Positions 21,436-35,050 are shown, counted from the first letter of the stretch. The stretch is 64,000 bases of DNA from Monosporascus cannonballus (GCA_004154925.1 QJNS01000748.1:1-64000); one strand, 5' to 3'. Notes: generated by a model from the sequence alone, not told the origin. Program-made: numbers and translations.

Positions 21436-21630
21436 TTATTTCTTACCGTCGACGGTAAAATAAATATTAATCGTATTATAGGCGGTAATAAGCTGTATTA
21501 TATTTACGTAATATAATATTATTTTAATTACCGTACAATTTACGTTTAAATTTCGAACGTTTTTAATTATATCGTAATTACTTATCACTACCAAACTTTG
21601 CGCGTAATAAATATATATTTTTAATATCAT
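21436..21630 (-). pseudogene. Post-pol reading-frame remnant of family 2 copy C
   Basis: The minus-strand open stretch contains LNVNCTVIKIILYY and ITAYNTINIYF, clearly homologous to 41526-41729 in copy A and to the collinear part of copy B at about 60.2 kb. The function of the segment is unknown. Confidence 0.6.
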
Positions 21631-24600
21631 TAATTTTATCGTTTAATTTTCGTTTAAATTTCGATTATTGGTAAAAATATTATATAAACGATTTTTTAAT
21701 TCGGTATTAATAATTAAGAAATAATCGATAAATTTGAAAAAGATCGTATTATAAATAACCCGTACGAACGTGTTACGGCACGAGAACAAGAGCGTAGCCA
21801 TCACACCACTAAAAGTAGAACGTTGTCAGGTCGAGCTCTGACCGCCTTGTTCTGCTCTATACATCTACAAGGTGCCACTTGGGACTGTGATAGAACGTAT
21901 TAATATATTTGCGATCGGTCGTTAACTTAATGTTTTTCGTAAGGTTATATTCGTTATTAACATAGTTATTATAAAAAATATTGTTTTCTTAATATATTAA
22001 AAGTAAATTTTCGATCGTCCGTTATAATTATAAAATTTCAGTTTAGTCTTATTTTATGTGTTTACAAATTTAGATTTCTTTTGTAAATATTACGATTTTT
22101 GTTTATTATTTTGCTATTAACTTTCGATTAAATATAATTTTAAGATATTTTTTTAAATAAAGCCATTTTCGAAAATCGTTATATTATTACATTTTCTTGT
22201 TACGAATATTTTTCATTTGTTTTTTCACGTTTCGATAGAATTTTGATATTTATTAATAATTATAATTAAAAAATAGTTTTATTCGATAAAATTATTATTA
22301 AGTTTAAGTACGTTAAGTGCTTTAAGGATGATGCCTTATTTTCGATTAATAACAATTTATATTTCGGTTATTTAAACCTTATGTTTCGTAAAAAGTAAAA
22401 TATTTTTAAATTTTTCCAGATTTTATATTTAAAAAATGTAATAAACGTATTCATTTTTTATCTTATATTTCTTGATCGCTTTTTAACATTCCTATATTAA
22501 TTTCTTATTAGATTTATTAAAGGTTAATTGGTGAAAAATTTAATAACTAATCGTAGAAAAGTATTTTCGAAATAAAAATTCGATTTCTTTTATGTCGTTT
22601 TTCGGTTTTCGTTTACTTTTATTTTTTATATTTATTTCTCAAACTTTTATAAAAGATATTTTATTTTCTTTAAGTAATATCCGTATAAAGTTTTGAACGC
22701 AAAACGGCCAATAAAGGCGTTCTGAATGTTATTATATGCGAATGTCGTATTTTATAATAATTTTATTTAATTATTTTAATATTTATTAACGTAATTATAA
22801 AAGTAATGTTTCAAAACTTAATATATACGTTTCGTTTATTTATCGATTTACCAATAATAAATAATTAATATTCGTTGTTTTATCTTTCGTTTTTTTGTAA
22901 AATCTCGCTCAAAATTATTTTATTAATAATTTATTTTTATCGTTAATAATTCTAATCGGCGTAGCGAATTGATATTTTACTTTATCGTAAAAAAATCAGA
23001 TTAGCTTAATTGCGGTTAACGTTTTAATTATAGAAATAAATAAGCTTAGTTTTGTACAGCAGTTAATAATTATTAAAATAACTTTAAATTGCAGCTCGTT
23101 TAAACTTAAAATTTTAGAAAATCATATAATAAAATTTAACGAAATTCTTTAAAAAGGTTACTTAAATAATAATAAAAATTATAATTATTTATATAGTTCA
23201 TAATGTAATTTTGTTATGCTTTAATAATTAGGATATTAATTAATATATTTTCGAATATCGTTCGCTGTATTGTTTAATAAAAAGCATAAGTTCTTAATTT
23301 TATTATACAAATATATCTTATTTATTTTTGAATTATGATAATATTAATTAATTATTTATTTCCGTAAAACGCTTTATAACCGAATTACGAATTTCTTTAG
23401 ATAATATAAAATCTTATTTAAATTTAAAACAATCCTTTTCGGCTTAATGTTTAATTATTTAAGTTTGCAATATTTAAATCCTTAATTCATAATTTTCGGC
23501 TACAATGTCGCTTCGTTTTTAAATAATATATTTTATTAACAATTTAAAACTTATTAATTATAAATATTAATTTTAATGTTCATTTCGTTATTTTTTAATT
23601 TTTTCGAAATTTGATCGTAATATAATTGTAATTTATAATTATTATTATTTAATTGTTAATTGTATTATTATTGTAATTTATGCTTATATTATTATGCGCA
23701 GATAGTTAGTTCGGCAAATATATAATATTTGGTTTTTAAGGATGTGTTTTATAATTGTATAAAGAAGGTTTTCCCCTTTTTTTACGTGGATAATAATTGT
23801 TTAAGCTTTTGCTACCTAAAATATATTCAGAAATTTAACGGCAAATATATTTTTTATTATTTTTACGAACTGTTTTATCCTATTATAATATTTCAAATTA
23901 CGTTGTATATTTATATTTATTTTTCGCATATTTTCTAACATATTATCCATGAATGTTAACCTTTTTAATCACGTAAAAATTATATTTTTAAACGTAATAT
24001 CTTTTAATATACAATTTAAGCGTTTAAATTACTTGTTTACAAGATTAACAGCGTTCGGTTGATATTAAATTTTAAAATCGAATTACGAGAAATAATAAAT
24101 TTACGATATCTTTTAATGTCATATAATCGATAAATATTATTTTTTTCGCGTTTTCGAAATATTAATACTAATATTTTAAACTTTTTATTATGGTTAAAAG
24201 TGTTTCTTATTTTATAGCTTATTTCTTTTCGGCTGAATTAAATTTTCGCAATTAATATATAATTAAGTACAAATAGTGTTTATATTTTTATAATAATTGT
24301 TTAATATAATCTTTATTAAAAGGTTTATTTTAATGTCAATATTTTTAAAATTATCTTAATATTAAAAGATAGTTATTAATGAAAAGACGTCTTTTAATTT
24401 ATTATACGGATTTTAATTTTTTCGAATTAATAAAACTTTATTTTATTATTTCAATTCTATGTTTTTTCTTAATACTTTAATAATACGTTTAATAGTATAT
24501 GAATAATAAACGATAAACTTTCAATAGAAATTTACAAATTTTAAAAAATTTGGATATTATAAATTGATTTCGATTTTGATTACGCTTTAATAGCGTTACT

Positions 24601-24970
24601 TTATTAGCGATCTATTTTTAATTTATCGATATTAATTATAAAATGTAATGTATATATATATATATATATTTAAAAAACTTAAAATTAAATAATTTAATAA
24701 ATAATTAATATTATAATAATTATTCGTAAATTAATTAAACATATTTCGTTTTTTATTATCTCAATAAATAATTATATTATTGAAATATATTTTATATATA
24801 TAATTAATTAATTTAAAAAATCTTTCATATATAGATTTGGAATATAATGGATATATTTTTGAAATTAAATAATATAATTATATATTCGAATTATTCGCAA
24901 TCTATTTAGAAAAGTCTTTTATTAATTACTTTTTTTAATCCAGACATAATTATAAATATTCTTAAAGGTA

Positions 24971-25369
24971 TGTTATGGCCCAACACGCTTGGCATGTCCG
25001 GAAACAGTCAAAACAAGTGGAGCACCAGAAGGAAGGTCACGTGATGGATCATTGGGATTATTACGAGATCCACGAAAGTCAGGATTATTGGGATTATTGC
25101 GAGATTTACGAAAGTTAGGATTATTGGGATCATTACGAGATTATAATGATTTAGCAGAACCAGGCGTTAACAAACTAATATATGTACGTTCGTTATTTTT
25201 ATAATTTAGATAATTTTAATTTGTAATAATAGTTCGTTACTTAAAACGCCTTTAGTATTACGAAACGTAATACGTTATTATATTTATTGTTCAGAATCTT
25301 ACGATATTTTTGTTAACATAAATTTGTCGATTTAAGTTTAATAATTGGTTAATTAGTTTAGCCGTTATA
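24971..25369 (+). repeat. 5' LTR of family 1
   Basis: Starts TGTTATGGCCCAAC. The last bases, CCGTTATA, correspond to CCGTCACA in the 3' LTR, so the original ends were TG...CA. It contains a 36-bp tandem repeat. Confidence 0.92.
25046..25145 (+). repeat. 36-bp tandem repeat inside the family-1 LTR
   Basis: Two full units and a partial third (25046-25081, 25082-25117, 25118-25145) begin GGAT(C/T)ATTGGGAT and include ACGAGAT and ACGAAAGT. The same array is present in the 3' LTR. It makes an open frame across the LTR that is not a gene. Confidence 0.8.
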
Positions 25370-25479
25370 CGTTACAAGCTTTTATTTAATAATACCGTTA
25401 GATTTTGAGCAATATCGCCGATATTATATTTATTAATAAATAGCCCGAATAATTTATTTATTAGGTCCTTAAGGACCTT

Positions 25480-28400
25480 AATACCGGAATAGAATCCGAA
25501 AAAAAAGGAGCAATTTCGTTTTTTTCGAAAAAAAGTTTTTCGACGCTTGGATATTATGAACGAACGTATCCTTTAATTGGAGTAAGATAAAAATAATCTT
25601 ATTACGTCCCTTTAAATTGCTTATAAAAAGCTTAAGGAGAAAAGAAAAGCTTCCGAAACCGGAAAGTTTTCTCGGTTAAGCTAGGTTATTTAGCTAAATT
25701 CCACCAAGGAACCAGAAAAAGTTTTTAAACCTTTTAAATTAGAATTTTTTGACGGAACTTTAATTAAGTTACAATTATTCTTAACCTAATACCGAATTTA
25801 TTTTGGATATTTTCTTATTCGACTTATTACGCTTACCGTACGGGTTAAGTTTGCGGTCGGACGATTTATTGGAAACGTAATTATTTGGTTTAAGCCGGCC
25901 ATAAGAGAATACGTTATTTTGCCAATCGAAAAGCGAAACCTAAAGATGGTGCGGGTATATAATGATTACGAATAGTTCGAACAAATATTAATAAAGGCTT
26001 TCGGAATAATAAATGAAAAAATAAAGGCCGAAATGCAAATCCAGCAGTTACGATAAAAAAGATCGGCATCCAAATACGATAGCATATTCGTTTAATTAGT
26101 TTTTAAGTTAAATTAAGGATAAAAAGTATTAATAATTAAGTTTTTCGACGGCTTAAAAAAAAGTATAAAAAAAGTTTTTCAAACTTAACCGGCCTGATTA
26201 TTTATTAGATTATATTGTTATAACAGTTAAAATTAATAACCGACAATATATTTAATGTATTAAAGATATTAAGGGAAAGTATAATAATAAGCCGCGGTAT
26301 ACGGTTAATATTAACGCTTTTCGGCGTAATAATATTTCTTACGGCATTAAACCAGGTTTTATAAAGTTAGGAGTTATTTATAAGAAAAACTGGAATTAGA
26401 TTAAGTATTATAATTGCGGAAAAAAAGGGCATAAGGCTTATAAATGCCCTTTACCCAAAAAACCATAACGATACAATTAAAAACTTGTACCCGAAAAATA
26501 ATTTAAGGAAAATTAGAAAAAAAAAGTAAATTTATTAATATAATTTGACCAAAGTACAAACCAAATTCCCCGTAATAGGAAATATAATAAGGAATGCGAA
26601 AAGCTAGGAATTTAGTTTAGTAAGTAATTAAAGGGTAATAAAGTATTTTTAAGGGATAGTTAAAAAAATATTAGGGTTGGACGGAAAAGGTTTGCCTTAA
26701 AATCCTTGATCGATATAGCAGGATATATACCATTTATTATAAACGATAAAATTGCCTTGTTTACGAAAAATGGAAATAACATATTTATAATAGGATTATA
26801 CGAATATATTATAAGAGATTCGATTTTCTTAATAAAACGGGAAATAATAAAAACAATAAATAATAGTACCGATATTTTCGATTTATAACTTTTGAAAATA
26901 ATTTTTTTCAGTTGGCGGCAGCAAAAACCTAGCCTAAAGGAAAATGGTATTTGTAGGAAAACCCTTTTTATTATTATAAATGGTGTAACTATTAAACGGA
27001 AGAAAAGTTAATTTAGCATACCGTAGAAAAGCATTGCCAAAAAATTATTACGGATTTTTATTTTTAATTGGTATTTATTACAGATTTTGATAAACGATAA
27101 GCTTTAAAAAAAGAAATTTAACGATTTATACGAGACCTTTAGTGGAAAGGCGATAAAACTTAATGGGAGGTTATATACCATATTAAGGAATAATTTACCC
27201 AATAAGGAAAAGAAATTTAATAGAATTAGGAATAACTAATATAATTTAAAGGTACAGTACGCCGATAAAAACGGCAAATATAGCAGCTTGACGCGCTGTA
27301 CAAAAAAATATAAATAAGGTTCGATAAATTCGAATAAAAATTAAAAGACGGAGATTACTTATAAAAAAGCTATAAGATAACGAAACCCAAAAGAATTAAA
27401 AGGAATTCCCGAAAAAGGCTTTAAATACGACGATAAGAGCCGTTAATAACCTTATTACCCTAGATATACGAATCGGAACGCATTAATATATCATAATGGT
27501 GGATTATGGAACTTTAGGCGGAAATTATATTGTACCAAATATGGTTAATAAGTTCAGATTACTATGGAAATATAAGTTAAAACTTTATACAGCGACGAAC
27601 GCCAAAAGTCAAAATTTCGCTTACGATAACGGAAAGATTTTACGCGAAATTAATTATTTTGAGATTTTTATTAAAGAATAATATTAAACGGTTAATTTCG
27701 ATATCGTTTTATTTAAAAATTACGATATAATTTTAAGATTATTATGGATACGTTAGTACGAAGTTTTAATTAATGGAAAAACTGGCTAAATAAAGTTCCT
27801 TTTACCCTTTATTAACGGATAAAAAAAAAAACGAGATCTTAATATTCGATTGAAGATGGCGACAAATATAGGTATAAGGATACGATAAACACCTTATTAC
27901 CCAAAAGGACAAAATACAAAAAAAAAACGGGCATTAAAGAAAAATACGACGTATCGTTACCATTATTAAAGCAAAATTACGGCAACTAAATAACGATTTA
28001 AAATAATAGCCCCAAAAATTAGAAAATTTAATTAATATATTATCATAATATTATAGATATAAACAGCTTTTTAAAAAGGAGTTCGATACGAAATTACCAG
28101 AATATAGCAAATAGGATTACGAAATTATCCTTAAAAAAGGCTTATTAACAAAGTTTTACCTTATTTATAATTTTAGCGGAAACGAATTACGCGTTTTTAG
28201 AAAATATTTGGAAAATTGGTTATAAAAAAAATAAATTCGACCTTCGAAATTACCAGCAGGATATCCCATATTTTTTATACCTAAAAAAAACGGAAAGTTA
28301 TAATTTGTAATTAATTACTGATAGTTAAACGAAATTATTATTAAAAATCAAATATTATTATTCCTAATCACAAAAATAAAAAAACGATTTTATAAAGCTA

Positions 28401-30880
28401 AGTAATTTATAACATTCGATTTCAAAAATAAATATAACCTTATTAAAATTAAGAAAAAATACAAATAGAAAATAACATTTAAAACGAAATACGGATTATT
28501 TAAATATTTGGTTACGTTAATAGGATTTACGAACGTACCAATAACTTTTTAACGGATAATAAATTATATGCTGCGAAAATACCTCGACGTTTTTGTTATA
28601 TACTACCTTAATAATATTCTTATTTTCTTAAAAACGGAAAAAGCATACGTAAAATATATTTATAAAGTTTTTTAAGCTTTACAAAACGCAAAGTTGTTAA
28701 TTAACGCAGAAAAAAGCCAGTTTTACAAATAAAAAGTGGAATATCTGGGATATATTATTATCCCGGGACATATTAAGATAAACCCCAAGAAAATCGCTGC
28801 AATTACAAAATGGTAAACGTTAACGACAGTTAAAAAAGTATAGGCATTCTTTAAATTCGCTAATTATTACAAAAAGTTTATTCGGAACTTTAGCCGAATA
28901 ACCATACCCTTAATTAACCTTACCAAAAAAGAAAAAGAGTTTAAATAAACGCCCGAAATAGAAAAAACGTTCCAGAAAATCAAGAATGTAATTATTAACG
29001 AGCCAGTACTAATTATGTACGATCTAAGTCGCCCCGTCGAACTAGAAACCGATACTTCGGATTACGTATTAAGCGTAATGATCGGATAGCGAAATAATTA
29101 AGGCAAATTATACCTTATTACATTTTTTTTATATAAATTAAAAAAAACCGAACTTAATTACGGCATTCCAAATAAGGAATTTATGGCCATTATTATGGCA
29201 TTCCGCGAATTTAAGCATTGTTTAAAGGGAAATTTGCACCAGATTAAGATTTATACGGATTATCAAAATTTTACCCGATTTACTACGACCAAAAAATTTA
29301 CAGGACGATAATTACGATACGTAAAAAAGTTGGCGAACTTCGACTTCGTTATTATCCACAAAAAAGGTTTAGAAAACGGCAAAGCAGACGCCTTAAGTAA
29401 GCGACCAAACCTTAAGGAGAAATTAATCAAAATTAGTTATATAATTTTTGATATTATTACAAAAGGATATTTACGCCTGCGGCAAATTGCGATAATTCGG
29501 GTAATACCTTTAGATATATATTAAAAAATCCAACAGTACAACAACAGTTTCCCAAAAAACCAAAAAACGGATAAAATATAAGTTCCAGAAAAATATCAAA
29601 TAAACTTAATACGAAACATATACGAACATCAATTATATGGATATCCAGGGATCCATAAAACCTTAAAACGATTTCAACGCACATATTTTTTTCCTAAGAT
29701 AAAAACGATAATCCAGAAAATACGACAACAATATAACCTTTGTAACAAAGTTAAGGCATAACGATATAAACTCTATAAAAAGTTATAATTATTACCAATC
29801 TCAAAAAGACCCTGGGATTCGGTTACTATGGATTTTATTATTAAACTTTTTTTGTCCGAAAACCCAGTAACAAAAGTATATTACGATAGCATTTTCGTTA
29901 TTATCGATCGGTTTACGAAATTTTCTTATTTTTTACCTTATTATAAGGATATTAACGCAAAACAAATAATATACATTTTTTTCAGAAATATCTTTAATAC
30001 GTATAAATTATTAATAAAAATTATTTTAGATAAAGGATCGACGTTCGCATCAAAGTTTTAATAAGGCCTTATAACACAGATCGGCCTAAATCATAAATTA
30101 TTTAACGTATTTAAACCCCAGATAAATAGATAAACGGAACGAACGAACCAAATATTAAAAATATACTTACGATATTATATTAATTACAAACAGAACAATT
30201 AAGTTAAAAAGTTACCTATCGCTTAATTAACTTATAACATTAATTATTACAAAAATATCAGAATTATTCCAACAAACGCCAACTTTGGTTTTATTCCAGA
30301 AATTTACAAAAAAATACGCAATAACGGTTTAATTAATATTAAAATAATCCTTACAACGGAATAATTACAATAATTACATCAAAAAATAAAAATAAAACTA
30401 AAATTCGTACGGAATCAAATAAGCAAGTATTACAACGAAAAAAGGTTAAAAGGATTAATTTTCGAAAAAGGGGAAATGGTTTACCTTGCCACCAAAAACA
30501 TCCAAATAAAAAAACCCAATAAAAAATTCGATTTCAAATATATCGGCCCATATAAAATTGTTAAAAAAATCTCAGAAAACAATTACCAATTAAAACTTTT
30601 ATCAAAAATCAAACTTTACCTAATCTTTTACGTTTTCTTATTCGAATCAATAACAGACATAATCAAAGTACGTATAGCATAAGACGATATAAAAATAAAA
30701 GACAAATAGGCATACAAAGTGGAAAAAATCCTTAACATAAGGAAATAAAACGGATTTACCTAATACCTAATTAAGTAAAAAAAATACCCAAATTCCGAAA
30801 ACTTATGGGAACTAGCCAAAAACCTTATAAATACCCAGCACCTATTAAAAAACTTCCACCAACAACGTCAAAAGCGGCAA
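25480..30880 (+). pseudogene. gag-pol relic of family 1
   Basis: Landmarks in order: a gag zinc knuckle at 26406-26447 (first Cys now Tyr, then C-x4-H-x4-C intact); a protease remnant near 26690-26888; the reverse transcriptase YLDD box, now YLNN, at 28601-28627; an RNase H start with LETDTSDYVL near 29038 and GKADALSKRP near 29380; integrase with a HHCC zinc-finger remnant at about 29610-29760 and core pieces WDSVTMDFI and LDKGSTFASKF at 29810-30061; and a chromodomain at about 30706-30880 (YLIK, PNSENLWELAKNL). Stops are spread throughout, mostly where CAA, CAG or TGG codons are expected. Confidence 0.9.
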
Positions 30881-30932
30881 AATTAAAAGCCCCCCAATTA
30901 ATAATCAACCAGTCGGTGGGCTTAAGGCTGGA

Positions 30933-31355
30933 CTAATCGAAAAAAACAGCAAATAGCGCTAACGTGGCCTTCGCGGCCTTTGCCCGTTTTTTACGTTCCA
31001 ACTTATCCAGTTTCTCCAGGTTATCAATACCGCAAAAAACGGCTTTTATCATTTTGTTATATCACATTTTCTTCTATTTACGTAAACGACGCAAACGGAC
31101 GTTAATTTCCGAAATAACCCGATCGGCCTTTTTTTTAGCAGCCTCCAATTCCAACTCGAGTTTTCGGTACTAAGCAGCGATACGTTGCAATTACTTTAGG
31201 TTCAAACTTTGCGCATCACAGTTAAATTAATTGTTTTTGATATAAAACGAATAACGGAAAATATTATCCTCCGATAATTTGCATTTTAATTTCTTTCGTT
31301 CACAATAAGAATAAGGCGCCATATTTACAGGACTTACAGAAAATACCGCGGCCAT
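30933..31355 (-). pseudogene. Antisense ORF relic: Zn2Cys6-like cluster plus coiled coil
   Basis: This frame runs opposite to the retrotransposon, between its chromodomain and 3' LTR. It starts MAAVFSVSPVNMAPYSY, then shows a cysteine-array pattern of six positions spaced x2, x6, x9, x2, x7. Three of the six are now Tyr (codon TAT, as expected from TGT by RIP). A heptad-rich segment follows (KLELELEAAKKKADRV, SEINVRLRRLRK) and a basic end (AVFCGIDNLEKLDKLERKKR). Internal stops fall where Gln or Trp codons are likely. The spacing resembles fungal binuclear zinc clusters. Similar short Zn-cluster/coiled-coil proteins are common hypothetical proteins in filamentous fungi (recalled, not searched). 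A homologue lies at 63279-63674. Confidence 0.7.
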
Positions 31356-31487
31356 TAAGGAATTGCGCTAAGCGGTTTTCGCCTTAGAAAAAGATTTAAT
31401 ATATTTCTTGATATAACCCGTTATGATAAAATTAAAAACTTACAGAATAAAATTTTCGGGACGAAAATCCTGGGAAAAGGAGGATCG

Positions 31488-31886
31488 TATCATGGCCCAA
31501 TACGCTTAGCATGTCCGGAAACAATTAAAATAAATGGAGCACCAGAAAAAAGGTTACGTAATGGATTATTAGGATTATTATAAGATTTACGAAAATCAGG
31601 ATTATTGGGATTATTACGAAATTTACGAAAATCAAGATTATTAAGATTATTGCGAAATTATAATAATTTAGCAAAACCAGGCGCTAACAAACTAATATAT
31701 GTACGTTCGTTATTTCCATAGTTTAGATAACTTCAGCTTGCAATAACAATTCGTTACCCAAAACGCCCTTAATATTACAAAACGTAATACGTTATTATAT
31801 CCATTGCTCAAAATCCCACGATACTCCTGCTAATATAAACCCGTCGACTTAGGTTTAATAGTTGGTTAATTAGCCTAACCGTCACA
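31488..31886 (+). repeat. 3' LTR of family 1
   Basis: 399 bp, start TATCATGGCCC (RIP-changed TG to TA), end CCGTCACA, followed by the TSD AGGTA. Aligned without gaps in length to the 5' LTR. Confidence 0.92.
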
Positions 31887-32890
31887 AGGTAATTTTTAAC
31901 AATATATTAATTAATGTTAAATAATTTATTATTTTTAAAATTAACAATACAAAATCGAGGTTTTTAGTATTATTCGATTTAATCTCTTATAATTGACGTA
32001 TAATCGGAAATTACGGTCCTTTTTAACTACGAATAATATTAAAACTTTTAAGTCCGTTTTGAAATAACGTATTTATTTTGTTTTTAAGTTTTCTCGAATT
32101 TAATCTTCGCATATTTTTCGTTAAATTTTCGAAATAAGGGTAATTAAGCCGAATAAAGAAATTTTTCTCGAAATTAGATTTATTATATATTTTATTTTTA
32201 ATAATTAAAAAAGTTCATTCGTTGCTTTTTCGGAATATATTTGGTTGAGTGTTCCAAATATATAAGAAAATTCATTATTTTCTATTTTTATTATTTTCAA
32301 ATTTCGAAATTATTTAATTTATAAATTAAATTTATTATATTAATAGTATAAATCTGTTTGTTAAAAACCGTGCAATTTATAATCTTTTATCCGTTAACCT
32401 TTTATAACCATTTATATAACTGTTTATATATAATTATATTTATTAAAATATTTAAATTACGTATTTCTAGCTTAAATAATAAAAAGATCGGGCGCTTTTC
32501 GGTTACGGTATATTACGAAATAAATTTATTTAAATTTCTATTTCTTTCCGTTATTATCCGTTATATTAATGAAAATTTTGGAAGCCTTATAATATTTATT
32601 ATATACGTCGTTAATATTTATAAGACTGGAAGTATTTATAAAAATTAATTCAATGTTAAGCTTTTTGCCAATTTTTTACTTATTGTATTTATTTATGCTT
32701 CGATATTCATAACCTTTTATATTATTACATTTTTCATATCGTTTCTAATAACTACCTTTTTTTTTAAAACAAAGCGGCTTTATTTCGACCGTTTTACAAT
32801 TATCAGCCGAAATAAATTAAACGTATATATATATTCCGGCCTTTTATTAGGTTCTTGTCTACGAATTAATCTAATTTATCATTATATATT

Positions 32891-33142
32891 TTAATAGTTT
32901 ATACGGTTTTCGGATATTAATTTCCGTATAACCGAAATAATATATTTTTCGTATTTTCTTTTAAAAAATTTGTAAATTATATTTTTATAACTTATTTTTC
33001 TACAGTTACAATATTTAGGTAAACGTTTATAAAAAGTAGACGTATTAAATCGTATAAATTTAATTCGATCTGAATTAAATCGGTAATTATCCGATTTCCG
33101 TATATGAAAACGCTTGCAATTTTTATTATTTTTATATAACAT
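32891..33142 (-). pseudogene. gag fragment with zinc-knuckle remnant, family 2 copy C
   Basis: The minus-strand stretch contains FHIRKSDNYRFNSDRIKF and CNCRKISYKNIIY. It aligns with the plus-strand gag end of copy A near 36,210-36,345. Cys and His ligands are partly replaced by Tyr. Confidence 0.65.
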
Positions 33143-34523
33143 TGTTTTATTTGTTTTTAAGTTTTTTTTTTAAAAAACCTTAAAATAAGATCGTTTATTT
33201 TTATCAACGCCCTTAATAAACAAGATCAGTTTTTTCGTTTTTTAAGCGTTTTAGTAACGTTTTATTTTATTTATTACGTTATTAATTTACTTTGATTTAA
33301 CGTTTTTTCGTAATAAGGTATTTTATAATGTTAATATTCACTTGTAAAATAATTAAAAATAAAATATTTAATATTTTAATCTCTTTTCGTGTTAAAATAT
33401 TTATAAATTTTATTTTATGAATTAAACCTTTTTATTTTATATTAAAATTTAATAACGATTAATTAATTTATTCTTATAATTTTATAAAGTATTTCTCATA
33501 TTACTTATTAAAACAGTATAGATTTACGTAACCGTTTTTAATAAAGATTTATAAATTTTTTATAATTAAAATAATTAAATATAACGTAATATAATCGTTA
33601 AATATTGAAATGGAGCAAGACATTACGCCTATAATCAGACTCGGCTTATCAAAAAGCCCGGGTCTTGTATATATATTAAGAAGTTCCTTTTCGCTATGGG
33701 TTTAAGCACTAGATATTATCCACGACCTTCACTACTTAGCATATTTTCTGTTACTTTAATTATCGAGGTTCAATGCCATTAATATAATCGGATTAAATTT
33801 TTCATTTCGACAATCTCTTTCTATATCGTGATATAGCTTATTTATCCGCATTAATCAAGACCAATTCTCCTTTTATCCAAATTCAATATTCGTAATAAAA
33901 ACGTTTATATGGCTCATAATCTATTAAATATAGATAAAAATATTTCGTCCTAGTTTTTTAGCGTAAATTTCGATAATAACTTTTATTTAATTTTCTTTTA
34001 AGTCGACGTACGTTTAGAAAATTGCGAATAATTATAATAAGGTATTTATTCGTTATTTTTAAACTTTTATAATAATGTCGTAATTAATTTATAAAAGTTT
34101 GTTTTTTTTAATTTATTTTATTACTTATTATTCGGTTAATTACTGGAATATTTTAAATATTATTATTTCATTAACTAATAATTTTTAAAATCCAATTATT
34201 ATTAAAGAGTTTATTTTTTTTACTTTGAATTTCCGAACGTAATTGTTATATTTCGTTTATTTTTCGATTGTTCGATTAACGCTTATTAAAATATATTCTA
34301 ATTATATATTTAAAAAGATTTAAGATTTCGAAAAACGTAATTCTTTACTTATTAGAGCTTTATCGTAAGTTTTTTTTAGCCTATTTCTATATTGTAATTA
34401 ATCGTTCGTTTATTAAGTTCTGATCGGTAATTTTTCCGACTAGTAACATAAATTCGTTTTATAGTTGGCAAATTTTGCTTTTAATAATTATCGCGTTATT
34501 ATTTAAAGTAAAAATAAAAACTT

Positions 34524-34729
34524 TATAAAATACTAAATAATTATAAATTAAGATAAGGTAATTTCCGATTAATTGCAAAATATATTCTAGGAAATAAGTA
34601 TGTTAAATTATTTCTATTTGGTATTTTCAATTAGCTGCCAGATGGTAGATTTATATTAATAGATAGGTCGGTAGCTGATCGATGGCTAATCGGCTACCAG
34701 CCTTATTTTATAGGGGCTATATTCTCATA
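34524..34729 (-). repeat. 5' LTR of family 2 copy C
   Basis: 206 bp, followed directly by the TSD TAGGC. It is the reverse complement of the LTR type at 34845-35050, with which it shares TGCCAGATGGTAG-type and GGCTACCAGCC-type blocks. Confidence 0.9.
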
Positions 34730-34734
34730 TAGGC

Positions 34735-34839
34735 TTATTAAGTCGTAATACGATTTCTTTTTTAGTGAAATTTTATCTTAAAATAATTTTTCGTTAAGTA
34801 TTTATTATTTTATTATAATCTTCCGCATTTGTAAAATTA
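34735..34839. other. Remnant of the older sequence between copies C and A
   Basis: About 105 bp of AT-rich DNA lie between the TSD of copy C and that of copy A. Together with 20785-20841 and 42266-43233 it is a piece of the older sequence that received the insertions. No gene is seen. Confidence 0.5.
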
Positions 34840-34844
34840 GTCGC

Positions 34845-35050
34845 TGTGAAAATACAGCCCTTATGAGGATAAGGCTGGTAGCCGACCAGCCACCGATCAG
34901 CTACCGACCCATTTACTAGTATAAATTTACTATCTGGTAGCTAGTGGGAAACGCCAGATGGAAATAACCTAATATATTTATTTTTTAAAATCTGCTTTAC
35001 GATTAATCGGAAATTACCTTATTTAGTTTATAGCTATTTATTATTTTATA
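34845..35050 (+). repeat. 5' LTR of family 2 copy A
   Basis: Starts TGTGAAAATACAGCCC and ends TTATTTTATA (original CA end changed to TA). Confidence 0.9.

Larger units (their letters stand above)
24971..31886 (+). mobile_element. Ty3/Gypsy family 1 chromovirus (6,916 bp), RIP-degraded
   Basis: Identical-length 399-bp LTRs (24971-25369 and 31488-31886) and the TSD AGGTA (24966-24970 and 31887-31891) define the element. It sits inside family-2 copy C. The order gag, protease, reverse transcriptase, RNase H, integrase, chromodomain on the plus strand is that of Ty3/Gypsy chromoviruses. A purine-rich tract (GGGAAAAGGAGGA) precedes the 3' LTR as polypurine tract. The two LTRs differ almost only by C/T and G/A changes. 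An antisense frame lies between pol and the 3' LTR. Confidence 0.95.
20842..34729 (-). mobile_element. Ty3/Gypsy family 2, copy C (minus), interrupted by family 1
   Basis: Two 206-bp minus-strand LTRs (20842-21047 and 34524-34729) bound the element. The 5-bp TSD TAGGC is present on both sides (20837-20841 and 34730-34734). The family-1 element with one TSD copy (6,921 bp) is inserted inside, so the element itself is about 6,967 bp. Internal sequence reads on the minus strand: a gag zinc-knuckle remnant near 33,000 (within the open stretch 33142-32891) and a post-pol segment near 21,436-21,630 homologous to 41526-41729 in copy A. All frames are riddled with stops of RIP type. Confidence 0.9.

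Noticed and set aside
24989..25204. Repetitive 71-codon frame
   Set aside because: It lies wholly in the family-1 LTR and is open because of the 36-bp tandem repeat, whose length is a multiple of three.
32358..32648. 96-codon plus-strand frame in copy C
   Set aside because: AT-rich chance frame antisense to the minus-strand family-2 element; hydrophobic composition is due to TTT/ATT/TAT codons.
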